Shown one piece after another: positions 43,450 through 51,486 of a DNA stretch of 64,000 nt. Every line of letters begins with the position of its first letter. Positions within the stretch are counted from its first letter, which is position 1. This DNA is from Clostridia bacterium (GTDB lineage: Bacteria > Bacillota > Clostridia > Christensenellales > CAG-917), in the NCBI GenBank assembly GCA_900763875.1, contig CAAFLX010000037.1, positions 1 through 64,000 of the forward strand, written 5' to 3'. The position numbers and the translations under genes are program-made. Below the pieces are notes generated by a model. It was not told the origin of the DNA. It made no database searches and saw only the letters and a program-made list of their open reading frames with translations.

Positions 43450-45162
43450 ATGTCAAAACCCTACAAAGACTTTGAGCCAAAATGGATTACAAACGCACCC
43501 AATCCCAGATCCTTCCGCGCCATTATGAAATGGGGCGATCCCAACTTCTACAAAGCACCCAAAGAGGGACTTTTCAAGCTCATCAAAAGCCAATTCTCTC
43601 TGACCGACGACGACTTCAAAACTATGGTCGATACGGGGGAAGAGCTTGTTGACGTGCATGTCGAGAGTGCGCTCACCAAGGAGCAAATCGACGCAATCAA
43701 CGTCATCGTCGGGCCTCAAAACGCAACCACCGACGACTTTGAAAGAGTGCGCCTTGCCTATGGCAAAACCATGATTGACATTATGCGTTTGAGAAAGGGC
43801 ATCGTCGAAAACGTGCCCGACATCGTGGTTTATCCCACCGACAAAACTCAAATCGAAAACCTCGTCAAATATGCAGACGCAAACGGCATCAAGGTGTACG
43901 TGCACGCAGGCGGCTCGTCCGTTACGCGCGGTACAGAACCTATGGTCAGCCCCAATATGATGATTGACATCAGCAAAAACTTCAACAAGGTTATTGCGTT
44001 CAACGAAGTCAACCAAACAATCACCGTTCAACCGGGCATCAGCGGCCCGCAACTTGAAGATATCCTAAACCACGCTCCCGAAAACTTCGGCACTACAAAG
44101 AGATACACCTGCGGACACTTCCCGCAATCGTTTGAGTACTCCTGCGTTGGCGGCTGGGTTGTCACAAGAGGATCGGGACAAAACTCTACCTACTACGGCT
44201 GCGCGGCGGACATCGTCCTCAAACAAGAGTACGTCACCCCCATCGGCGTCATCAAATCGGACGGTGCGCCGAGAAAGGCAACGGGCCCGGACATCGACCA
44301 AATTATGATGGGCAGCGAGGGCACGTTCGGCATCCTCACCGAGGTCACGCTCAAAGTGTTCAACCTCTCCAAAAAGCACAAGAAATTCTCCTTTATGTTC
44401 CCCACTTGGGAGGACGGCATGGCGGTTATGAGAGAAGTTATGCAAGGCGAATTCGGTCATCCGTCGGCATTCCGTCTTTCGGACGCAGAGGAAACGGATA
44501 TGATGTCCCATATGTACGGAATCATCGGCTCTCCGCTTGAACCGTTGCTTGCGGCAAAGGGCTACAAACAACATTCGAGATGCTTGCTCCTCGGCTTCTG
44601 CGACGGCGAGAGCGGACTTCAAAAGAACATCTACCGCAACGTCCGCAAGATTGCAAGAAAGCATCACGGACTCTACCTCACGGGCTACGTCACCACGGCT
44701 TGGGAGCACGGCAGATTCAACGACCCGTACCTTCGCGACACCATTCAAGACTACGGCATCATCATCGACACCCTCGAGTGCGCCGTCAACTGGGACAATA
44801 TGGCTCAAGTTCACGACGACGTGAGAAAGGTTGTCAAGGCGTGGCCGAACGCAATTTGCACTTGCCACATCTCGCACAGCTATCCGCAAGGCGCAAACCT
44901 CTACTTCATCTTCATCATCAAGACCACCGACCTCGACGCATTCAAGAAGTATCACAGCTCCATTTTGGAGGCAATTATGAAGTCGGGCGCGGCACTTTCG
45001 CACCATCACGGCATCGGCAAACTCTTTGCGCCGTTCCTCGAAGGCTCGATCGGAAGCGAACAACTCAAAGTGTACAAGGCGCTCAAAGCATACTTTGACC
45101 CCAACTACACGCTCAATCCGGGCGGAACGCTTGCTCTTGACGAGCATCCTGCCAACTTCTAA
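43450..45162 (+). CDS. FAD-binding oxidase, alkyldihydroxyacetonephosphate synthase (AGPS)-like
   Basis: This 570-residue VAO-type flavoprotein has the FAD-binding run VYPTDKTQIENLVKYA, HAGGSSVTRG and GSEGTFGILTEVTLKVF. CGHFPQSFEYSCVGGWVVTR aligns with the CGHEPDSYEFSTLGGWV-TR block typical of AGPS. The histidine motif HHHGIGK near the C-terminus is the catalytic HHH region of AGPS. AGPS swaps the acyl chain of acyl-DHAP for a fatty alcohol, making ether lipid. A 2-hydroxyacid dehydrogenase of the same fold is the alternative. GGAGG lies 7 bases upstream. A terminator follows. Confidence 0.82.
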   Translation: MSKPYKDFEPKWITNAPNPRSFRAIMKWGDPNFYKAPKEGLFKLIKSQFSLTDDDFKTMVDTGEELVDVHVESALTKEQIDAINVIVGPQNATTDDFERVRLAYGKTMIDIMRLRKGIVENVPDIVVYPTDKTQIENLVKYADANGIKVYVHAGGSSVTRGTEPMVSPNMMIDISKNFNKVIAFNEVNQTITVQPGISGPQLEDILNHAPENFGTTKRYTCGHFPQSFEYSCVGGWVVTRGSGQNSTYYGCAADIVLKQEYVTPIGVIKSDGAPRKATGPDIDQIMMGSEGTFGILTEVTLKVFNLSKKHKKFSFMFPTWEDGMAVMREVMQGEFGHPSAFRLSDAEETDMMSHMYGIIGSPLEPLLAAKGYKQHSRCLLLGFCDGESGLQKNIYRNVRKIARKHHGLYLTGYVTTAWEHGRFNDPYLRDTIQDYGIIIDTLECAVNWDNMAQVHDDVRKVVKAWPNAICTCHISHSYPQGANLYFIFIIKTTDLDAFKKYHSSILEAIMKSGAALSHHHGIGKLFAPFLEGSIGSEQLKVYKALKAYFDPNYTLNPGGTLALDEHPANF

Positions 45163-45171
45163 ATCTCGTTG

Positions 45172-45208
45172 CAAGGCTACGGCACGTCGTCGTAGCCTTG
45201 TCTTTTTG
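45172..45208 (+). terminator. operon terminator
   Basis: CAAGGCTACG / CGTAGCCTTG stem followed by TCTTTTTG. Confidence 0.85.
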
Positions 45209-45403
45209 TTGGGGAGAACGACAAAAACGCAGATATATTCGGCAAATTGCGCACTTGCACAAGTTTGCATACGTTCACGCTTTGCAATCGCACACTTTGA
45301 CATTCGTTCACAAAAGAGTATGAGCATATGCGCATATTTGCATATATAAACACGTTTGCGTTGCTGGCGCAATAGGCACGCCGAGTGCCGCAATGAGGAG
45401 GAT

Positions 45404-46201
45404 ATGTCCAAAAAGATTTTCGATAGCAAATGGCTTTATTGCGTTTTTATATGCCTTGCCGTTTTGAACGTCGCTTTCGTGTTGCATATTTGTTGCTCCT
45501 ACGAGGCGTTGATTCGCCCGATTCTTGCACGCCTCATCGAGGAAAACAAGATAGGGAACACCATTGACGGCGCAAATTGGCTTGCTTATTTCACAGTGCA
45601 ATCCAATCTTTTTGTGTCAATTTGGTTTTTGCTTTGGTCGATTGGCAAACTATGCGGGGCGGACACTCTCGTGCGCGCGTGTCAAAACCATACGCTTGCA
45701 ACTTGCGTGACGCTCTACATCTTCGCAACGGGACTTCTTTACACCTGCTCGACGCTATTTGGTATAAGGTGGTTTGACAAAACCGACGGCGGTGCAATCG
45801 TCAACAACGTCGTCAACGTCTATCACCATTTTATCATACCGCCGCTTACGCTAATCGTCTATTTTTGCATGCCCGTCAGCGGTTATAAATCTCCAAAGGA
45901 CACCGCAATGATTGCAATGCTCTATCCGCTTGCCTATCTTGCCTTTTCTCTATTCAGGGGCAAAGCCCTCGATTGGTATGCCTATCCCATATTCCGTCCC
46001 GAAACGCTATGGTCGGCGGTTTTCCCTCAAAAACCCTATGCCTACGTGCCGGCGGTATTTCTGCTTTTTTGCGAAATGATGTTGCTTGCGCTCGGCTTTT
46101 TCCTTTGCGCCTACGTTATGACGTCACTTCAAAACATACGATACACTCGCCGCTTTTCAAAATACCCCTATGTTTCGGAGCGTGCCGAAATCGTCGAATG
46201 A
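45404..46201 (+). CDS. Pr6Pr family membrane protein
   Basis: This 265-residue protein has six or seven hydrophobic helices. Motifs typical of Pr6Pr (FAR-17a/AIG1-like) proteins are WLAYFTVQSNLFV in the second helix and VNVYHHFIIPPLTL in the fourth; the paired HH is conserved. The function of bacterial members is unknown; eukaryotic relatives are lipid hydrolases. ATG at 45404 follows GAGGAGG. The 240-bp gap upstream contains a TTGACA at about 45298 and a stretch of alternating CATATGCGCATAT but no gene. Confidence 0.82.
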   Translation: MSKKIFDSKWLYCVFICLAVLNVAFVLHICCSYEALIRPILARLIEENKIGNTIDGANWLAYFTVQSNLFVSIWFLLWSIGKLCGADTLVRACQNHTLATCVTLYIFATGLLYTCSTLFGIRWFDKTDGGAIVNNVVNVYHHFIIPPLTLIVYFCMPVSGYKSPKDTAMIAMLYPLAYLAFSLFRGKALDWYAYPIFRPETLWSAVFPQKPYAYVPAVFLLFCEMMLLALGFFLCAYVMTSLQNIRYTRRFSKYPYVSERAEIVE

Positions 46202-46208
46202 AAAAGAA

Positions 46209-46231
46209 AAATCGCACCGAGGGTGCGATTT
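46209..46231 (-). terminator. second hairpin downstream of spoVG
   Basis: AAATCGCACC / GGTGCGATTT stem, followed on the minus strand by TTTTCTTTTTC. It would also stop transcripts running towards the Pr6Pr gene. Confidence 0.6.
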
Positions 46232-46316
46232 GGTTTGACAAAGCGTGAAAACACTTGCCGACAGTCATTGAATATTTGAGGGGGATTATCAAGGCATTTT
46301 TGCTCGATTTGCAACG

Positions 46317-46348
46317 GAACAAAATTCCGCTTGCGGCGCAAGCGGAAT
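46317..46348 (-). terminator. spoVG terminator
   Basis: A perfect 11-bp stem, ATTCCGCTTGC / GCAAGCGGAAT, has a 3-base loop and is followed on the minus strand by TTTTGTT. Confidence 0.75.
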
Positions 46349-46366
46349 AATTATATGCCCGCTTTT

Positions 46367-46642
46367 TTATTCGGCAGGTTGCTCCTCCACCGCCTTTTTG
46401 TATGCGTCAAGCACCTTGACTTTGAACAGCTCGCGCGTTTCGGTGTTGATGGGGTGGACGATGTCTTTATACTCTCCGTCTGGAGTTTTTCTTGAGGGCA
46501 TAGCGATAAATTCGCCGCCTTCGCCTTCGACGATTTTGATGTCGTGCACGGCAAAGCAACCGTCAATCACGAGGGACGCAACTGCTTTGAGTTTGCCGGC
46601 GTCTTGGCTGACAAGTCTAATCCTAACGTCTGAAATTTCCAT
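46367..46642 (-). CDS. spoVG: septation protein SpoVG
   Basis: This 91-residue, site-specific DNA/RNA-binding regulator is widespread in Firmicutes. It matches SpoVG along its length: MEISDVRIRLV, LKAVASLVIDGCFAVHDIKI, FIAMPSRKTPDGEYKDIVHPI and ETRELFKVKVLDAY. AAGGAG lies 7 bases before the ATG. A sigma-A promoter is at 46669-46697, and a terminator follows, so it is a single-gene unit. Confidence 0.97.
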   Translation of the reverse strand: MEISDVRIRLVSQDAGKLKAVASLVIDGCFAVHDIKIVEGEGGEFIAMPSRKTPDGEYKDIVHPINTETRELFKVKVLDAYKKAVEEQPAE

Positions 46643-46668
46643 AACTATCTCCTTGTATGGTTTTTATC

Positions 46669-46697
46669 ATCATATCACGGATTTGGCAAATAGACAA
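46669..46697 (-). promoter_or_regulatory. spoVG promoter
   Basis: On the minus strand it reads TTGTCT, 17 bases, TATGAT. The rest of the 320-bp gap to murC (46698-46965) is AT-rich with no gene. Confidence 0.65.
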
Positions 46698-46965
46698 TAC
46701 TTATTTGAAAAAGTGTAGGATAAAACCGAAAATTATCATCAAATGTTGCTTATTTTTCGACATTTTTTGCAAAAAAAAGAACAGTGAATCCACTCAAATT
46801 TGAACGCACATAGAGAGTTTATATAGTTAAAGCGCATATTTTACAAGAAGAATTGGTTTTCAAAAAAGCGGTGCAGAGTATGCGAAAATCTTTGTTATCG
46901 GTTCAATTTTATCGCACGTTTTATAAAATCATAACAACAAATTCGACGAATACATATATTGAAAT

Positions 46966-48339
46966 ATGGATTTTTCGGCGGTAAAGTGCGGTTATTTTGT
47001 TGGGATTGGCGGAGTCGGGGTGAATGCGCTTGCAAAATTCGTGCAGGCTTTCGGCATAAAAGTGTACGGCTCTGATGCAAAAGTCAACTCTCTTTGCGAC
47101 GAACTGACAAAAAACGGCGGAAAAATAAGCCGAAACCCAAACTTTTCAGCCCTTGAAAATGCGGATTTTTTGGTGTTTTCGTCGGCAATTCCAACGGATA
47201 ACGCAGAGATATTGCGTGCAAAAGAACTGGGGATTCCAACCTTTGAACGGCACGAGTTTTTGGCGTTGGTTGCAAGTTTGTTCGGCAAAGTCGTTGCAAT
47301 ATCGGGTACGCACGGCAAAACGACGACAACGGCGATGCTCACTCATATTTTGCATGCGCAAAACGTGAAATTTGCCTCGATGATAGGCGGCGAGAGTGTA
47401 GATTTCTCAAATTTTGTCAATAATACAGGTGCAAGCACTTTTTTGGAACTTAAAGATTGCGTTTTCGTGTGCGAGGCGTGCGAGTATAAGCGCAACTTGC
47501 TCTCGCTCACGCCAAGCGTCGGCGTGGTGCTAAACGCGGAGTGCGACCATCCCGATTGCTATTGCGATTTGCAAAGCGTGGAGCAAACTTTTTCAAAGTT
47601 TCTTGACAAGAGCGAAGTGGCAATAGTTGCGCAAAACAATTTGCCCCTTGCAAACGAGCCGTGCCAAAGCGCAAGCGACAATGGCTTTTGCGTATGCACA
47701 AAAAAGGGCAAACAAGGCAAGATAACTTGCTTTTTCAAGCACAAGGGCGCAATCGTGAGCGACGGCAAAAAGATGTTTCGATTATGCCTAAAAGACGGTG
47801 GCGAGTACAACTATAAAAACGCAACTTTCGCACTTGCCGCCGCAACCGCTTTGGAGGTTGATTTTGCCGCTTGCGTTCAATCTCTCTCGACTTATAACGG
47901 AGTCAAACGCCGCTTCGAGCGTGCAAAGAATATCGGCAAAACCAAAGTCTATTTTGACTTTGCCCATCATCCGAGCGAAATTGCGTCGGTGCTTGAGCGC
48001 GCCAAAACTTTTGGCAAACTTATGGTGGTTTTTCAGCCGCACACATACTCTCGCACAAAGGCATATCTTGATGATTTTGCAAGCGTGCTTGGCGCAAAAC
48101 ACAGCGCAATAAAAACGCTTGCGATTATGCCGACTTACGCCGCGCGCGAAGTGCCGTCAGACGGCGTGACTAGCGACGTGTTGGCAGTGGCAATTTTCAA
48201 CAAAAATCGCAAACGAGGGGTTTATCTTGTCAAAGACAAGCAATCAACCCTTGATTTTGTCAAAACTCACGCAAAAGCGCATGATGTGGTATTGATGCTC
48301 GGTGCAGGCGATATATATGATTTGAAAGACTTGTTGTGA
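46966..48339 (+). CDS. murC: UDP-N-acetylmuramate--L-alanine ligase
   Basis: This 457-residue enzyme adds the first amino acid of the peptidoglycan stem. The N-terminal Rossmann motif is GIGGVGVNALAK, the ATP P-loop is GTHGKTTTT (about 115), and EACEYKRNLL and LNAECDHPDCY form the central metal-binding part. The C-terminal FDFAHHPSEI is the MurC signature. The EACEY variant is common in clostridial MurC. The start has no ribosome binding site; a TATATT lies 5 bases upstream, so it may be another leaderless start. It is transcribed alone. Confidence 0.92.
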   Translation: MDFSAVKCGYFVGIGGVGVNALAKFVQAFGIKVYGSDAKVNSLCDELTKNGGKISRNPNFSALENADFLVFSSAIPTDNAEILRAKELGIPTFERHEFLALVASLFGKVVAISGTHGKTTTTAMLTHILHAQNVKFASMIGGESVDFSNFVNNTGASTFLELKDCVFVCEACEYKRNLLSLTPSVGVVLNAECDHPDCYCDLQSVEQTFSKFLDKSEVAIVAQNNLPLANEPCQSASDNGFCVCTKKGKQGKITCFFKHKGAIVSDGKKMFRLCLKDGGEYNYKNATFALAAATALEVDFAACVQSLSTYNGVKRRFERAKNIGKTKVYFDFAHHPSEIASVLERAKTFGKLMVVFQPHTYSRTKAYLDDFASVLGAKHSAIKTLAIMPTYAAREVPSDGVTSDVLAVAIFNKNRKRGVYLVKDKQSTLDFVKTHAKAHDVVLMLGAGDIYDLKDLL

Positions 48340-48392
48340 TATGATTTCAAGCACATATGCACATATGCGCATATCAAAATATAGGGTATCCC

Positions 48393-48414
48393 AAAATGCA
48401 AAACCCTGCATTTT
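48393..48414. terminator. possible weak terminator between murC and DUF4363 gene
   Basis: AAAATGCA / TGCATTTT stem with a 6-base loop in the 118-bp convergent gap. T-run short. Confidence 0.35.
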
Positions 48415-48457
48415 AGAGGCAAAACAAATGCCCTGTCGTGCAGTTTTTTTGTGATTT

Positions 48458-48835
48458 TTAGATTATATCTTCCACGTTGAAGTCGAGCAGGCGTTTTATG
48501 TTGTCCGCCATTACTATGAGAGAGTGGCACTTTGACAGTGCGTTTTGATAGTCGCCGCACTCAATCGAGCCTTGCGTTTCGGCAAGCGCGACGGAGAATG
48601 CTCTCACGTCCGGCGAAAAGGCAAACAATTCCATATACGTGCGTTTTTTCTCCCACCACTCGAATATTTCGCAGGATATGGCGAGGCAGTCCTCGCTCTC
48701 GTCTTTGATTGCGTTTTCAAGCGCGCCGAGTTTTTCGTTGAGAGCGGAAAACGTTTTGTGAATATACACGTCTTCCAGTATGCCTCCCGTGACGATTATG
48801 ACGAGAATGACGATTGCAAGCACCACTTTTTTCAT
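48458..48835 (-). CDS. DUF4363 family protein
   Basis: This 125-residue protein has an N-terminal signal anchor (VVLAIVILVIIVTGGIL) and then a helical exported domain with WWEKKRTYMELFAFSPDV, as in DUF4363. It overlaps the YetF gene by 4 bases (ATGA), an arrangement common in spore-forming Firmicutes. The function is unknown and is probably linked to its YetF partner. Confidence 0.87.
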   Translation of the reverse strand: MKKVVLAIVILVIIVTGGILEDVYIHKTFSALNEKLGALENAIKDESEDCLAISCEIFEWWEKKRTYMELFAFSPDVRAFSVALAETQGSIECGDYQNALSKCHSLIVMADNIKRLLDFNVEDII

Positions 48836-49623
48836 TGTTTTTCACCTCTGTGAGATTGCAACACCGCGCTCTTATCGTCCGACGTTTTAACTTGCGCATT
48901 TGAGAATGACTTGTCGTCGTTGTCGCTCGGTTGCAACGACGAGATGATAAAATCGCCTTCGTAGGGTTGAATAAATACGTCTTGCCCCGCAATGAGCAAC
49001 ACGAGCACGTCTTTTTGTTCTAGCTTTATGAAATTCAAATATGCAAGCACGTCCTCTTTTATAGAGCCGTCGAGGGTTGCGAGGTTTTCGGCAACAAACT
49101 CGCCTTCCATAATCACGGTGACGGGAATCTCGGCTTTTTGCGGATTTATGCCCACGTCGGAGGGCGCAAGAGGTCGATTTTGCGACTTTTGCAACACGCT
49201 CATATTGCCGTTTGTTTCCAAAATGGCGTATTCGACTTCGGCGGGATTGAAACAACCTGCGCCTCGCAACGCCTCCATAACGTCGTCGATATTGAGGTTT
49301 AGCTCTTTCATGACGTCGGGCAAAATGTTGCCGTTTTGAATGATAATTATGGGTTTTCCGTTGAGAAATTTGCGGAATTTTATGCTTTTTGTGGCAAGTT
49401 TTGTGATGATGATATGCACCAAAAACAGCGAAAATACGGGGATTATTCCGTACAAAATCGGGATTGACGAGTCCGCCATGGGTATGCACACGAGGTCGCT
49501 TGCAACAAGGGTTATGGCAAGCTCGAAGGGCTGCAATTCGCCAAGCTGTCGTTTGCCCATAAGCCGCATTGCGATGAGCAAAATGAAATACAAAATCAAA
49601 CATCTGATAAACAAATTGAGCAT
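48832..49623 (-). CDS. YetF/DUF421 membrane protein
   Basis: This 263-residue protein has three N-terminal helices with the conserved AMRLMGKRQLGELQPFELAI. DUF421 soluble domains follow, with GKPIIIIQNG and the RGAGCFNPAEVEYAILETNG block. It is expressed with the DUF4363 gene (overlap). The last 40 residues are Ser/Asp/Lys-rich. Family members have been tied to spore germination and stress but have no defined reaction. Confidence 0.92.
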   Translation of the reverse strand: MLNLFIRCLILYFILLIAMRLMGKRQLGELQPFELAITLVASDLVCIPMADSSIPILYGIIPVFSLFLVHIIITKLATKSIKFRKFLNGKPIIIIQNGNILPDVMKELNLNIDDVMEALRGAGCFNPAEVEYAILETNGNMSVLQKSQNRPLAPSDVGINPQKAEIPVTVIMEGEFVAENLATLDGSIKEDVLAYLNFIKLEQKDVLVLLIAGQDVFIQPYEGDFIISSLQPSDNDDKSFSNAQVKTSDDKSAVLQSHRGEKQ

Positions 49624-49784
49624 ATGCCTAGTTTGTCTAACGCATATACTTTTATGCCGAGGTTGGACTTTTTAGCGGTTTTCTTATTGATTTTTCAGTT
49701 GTTTTTCATTGGCTTTTTGAGCGTTTTTTTTAGCATTTTTTACATAGTTTTCCTTGTTTTTTTTGCGAGTTTCCCATTGTTTTT
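49624..49784. other. T-rich low-complexity stretch downstream of the flippase gene
   Basis: No gene. On + it is dominated by GCGTTTTTT/AGCATTTTTT/TTTTTTGCG units. It continues into the lysine-rich 3' end of the flippase gene, so the same unit repeats on both sides of the stop codon. Confidence 0.6.
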
Positions 49785-51383
49785 TTAGCGTTTTTTCAGC
49801 GTTTTTTTAGCATTTTTTGAGCGTTTTTTGAATGGTTTTTGAGCTGTTTTGATAGGTTTTTGCAATTTTGTTTTGCGCTGTTTTGCGATATGCACGGGGA
49901 GTTTGTTTGGCAAAAACATCTTTATGCAGGCGGTGACGTCAATCACGTCAAAGGCGGATATGACAAGGAAGAAAAAGAAAAGGATATACACGCCCACCAC
50001 CACGATTGCGGTGATATAGTCGGCATAGGCGCACAGTAGTTTTGCGCCGAAAAAGCCCGTGAGGGCAATGGGGATTGTAAGCAAAATCAAGGGGATATTC
50101 TTTTTGTGATTTACAAATTCGCCCACTTCCTTTTTGAGGGCGATGAGGTTGAGAATGGCAACAAGCAAAAAGCAAGTGCCGCTTGACAGTGCCATTGCGT
50201 ACACGCCGATATATTTTGGCAAAAACAGCACGCAAGGTATCATTGCGATTGCGCCGATTAGAGTGTGCAAAAGCGTTTTTTGCTCCTTGCCAAGCGAGTT
50301 GAGCATGGGGGTTGTCGTTTGCGCGGTGGCAATCGGATAGAGCATAAGAGAGCAGTAGGACACAAATTTGCCTGCCTCTTTGTCGCCAAAAAGCAACAAG
50401 CCGAGGCTCTGTCCCAGCGGCAGGTATATTGCAAAAAATAGACAGGATACCACCACCGAAAACAGCATTGCGCTTCCCATTTTGGCGCGCACGGCTTGCA
50501 TATCGCCCTTTGCGCGCAGTTGGGCAACGTCGGGCACAAGCACCACGCTCAGCGCGCTTATGAACGCCACGGGCGCAAGAATGAGGGGCAGAGCCATGCC
50601 TGCAACTCTGCCGTACTGCGCCGTTGCCTCTTGCACGGACAGCCCTGCTCTCACAAGCATTTTGGGCAATATCAGCGCGGTGAGGGACGCGCCCAAAGAC
50701 GTGATGATTCTTGTTGCGGACAGAGGTATGGTTTTGAGCGTCAAGTCCTTGAATCCGCTTGGTTTTGCAAGCCTACCGCCCGATGCAAAAAACATCACGA
50801 CAAGCACCGCAACACACGCAACGTCGGATATGGTCATTGCAAGGGCGACGCTTTTTGCGCCACCTAGTTTTGAAGTGAGCGTGCCTGCAAAGACGATTGA
50901 CAACACGATTTTCACCACCTCGTCCAACAGCTCGGTTGAGGAAAACGCCAAAAACTTTTTCCGTCCCCAAAACCAACTGCGCAATGACGCGTACAGCGTG
51001 GACGTCAACAGAGTGGGGAGCATGATGAAGAATACGGGCAAGCAATCGGGGTTTGAAAACAGGGGCGAGATTTTTGAGCCGAGCGCAAAAAACAGCGTGC
51101 AAATCGCCGCCGACACCGAAACGCCGACGATAATCGACGCGGCAAGCAGAGAGTTTTGCTTTTTGACGTTTCCGTTTGCTTCTGCAATCTTGCGAGAAAG
51201 CACGGTGGGCGCGCCTGCCGTCACGGTGAAGAGCATAAGCAACACTGACAGCGCGATTTGATACTGTCCGACGATTTCCGCTCCGAGCGAGCGTGACATC
51301 CACATCTTGAATGCGAAAGAGGCAAGCCTTGTCACGATTGAAAAACTTGTCACGATTCCAAACGATTTTGCCGTGTTGTTCAT
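49785..51383 (-). CDS. SpoVB/MurJ-like polysaccharide flippase (MVF/MATE fold)
   Basis: This 532-residue protein has about 12-14 membrane helices. The N-terminus SFSIVTRLASFAFKMWMSRSLG and the second-helix segment AGAPTVLSRKIAEANG are typical of SpoVB/YtgP-type lipid-linked oligosaccharide transporters. The role would be flipping peptidoglycan or spore-cortex precursors. The last 45 residues are Lys-rich low complexity (KTAQKPFKKRSKNAKK). I chose ATG 51383 over a TTG at 51410. No clear ribosome binding site is present. Confidence 0.86.
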   Translation of the reverse strand: MNNTAKSFGIVTSFSIVTRLASFAFKMWMSRSLGAEIVGQYQIALSVLLMLFTVTAGAPTVLSRKIAEANGNVKKQNSLLAASIIVGVSVSAAICTLFFALGSKISPLFSNPDCLPVFFIMLPTLLTSTLYASLRSWFWGRKKFLAFSSTELLDEVVKIVLSIVFAGTLTSKLGGAKSVALAMTISDVACVAVLVVMFFASGGRLAKPSGFKDLTLKTIPLSATRIITSLGASLTALILPKMLVRAGLSVQEATAQYGRVAGMALPLILAPVAFISALSVVLVPDVAQLRAKGDMQAVRAKMGSAMLFSVVVSCLFFAIYLPLGQSLGLLLFGDKEAGKFVSYCSLMLYPIATAQTTTPMLNSLGKEQKTLLHTLIGAIAMIPCVLFLPKYIGVYAMALSSGTCFLLVAILNLIALKKEVGEFVNHKKNIPLILLTIPIALTGFFGAKLLCAYADYITAIVVVGVYILFFFFLVISAFDVIDVTACIKMFLPNKLPVHIAKQRKTKLQKPIKTAQKPFKKRSKNAKKTLKKR

Positions 51384-51438
51384 ACCAAAGCATATGTTGC
51401 GCGCGGGCAATTAATAATGATTTGCCTATTTAGGGCAT

Positions 51439-51475
51439 GAAAAAAGCACGCTCGTTTTGGGAGCGTGCTTTTTGG
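51439..51475 (-). terminator. terminator of the 1431-residue lipoprotein gene
   Basis: AAGCACGCTC / GAGCGTGCTT stem with a 7-base loop, flanked by A- and T-runs on both strands. Confidence 0.85.
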
Positions 51476-51486
51476 GGTTTGGTTTA

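Noticed and set aside
38774..45429. Long minus-strand ORFs (400-460 codons) opposite the glycerol/ether-lipid operon
   Set aside because: They mirror highly biased sense codons; the products are His/Cys/Arg-rich without motifs, and there are no ribosome binding sites.
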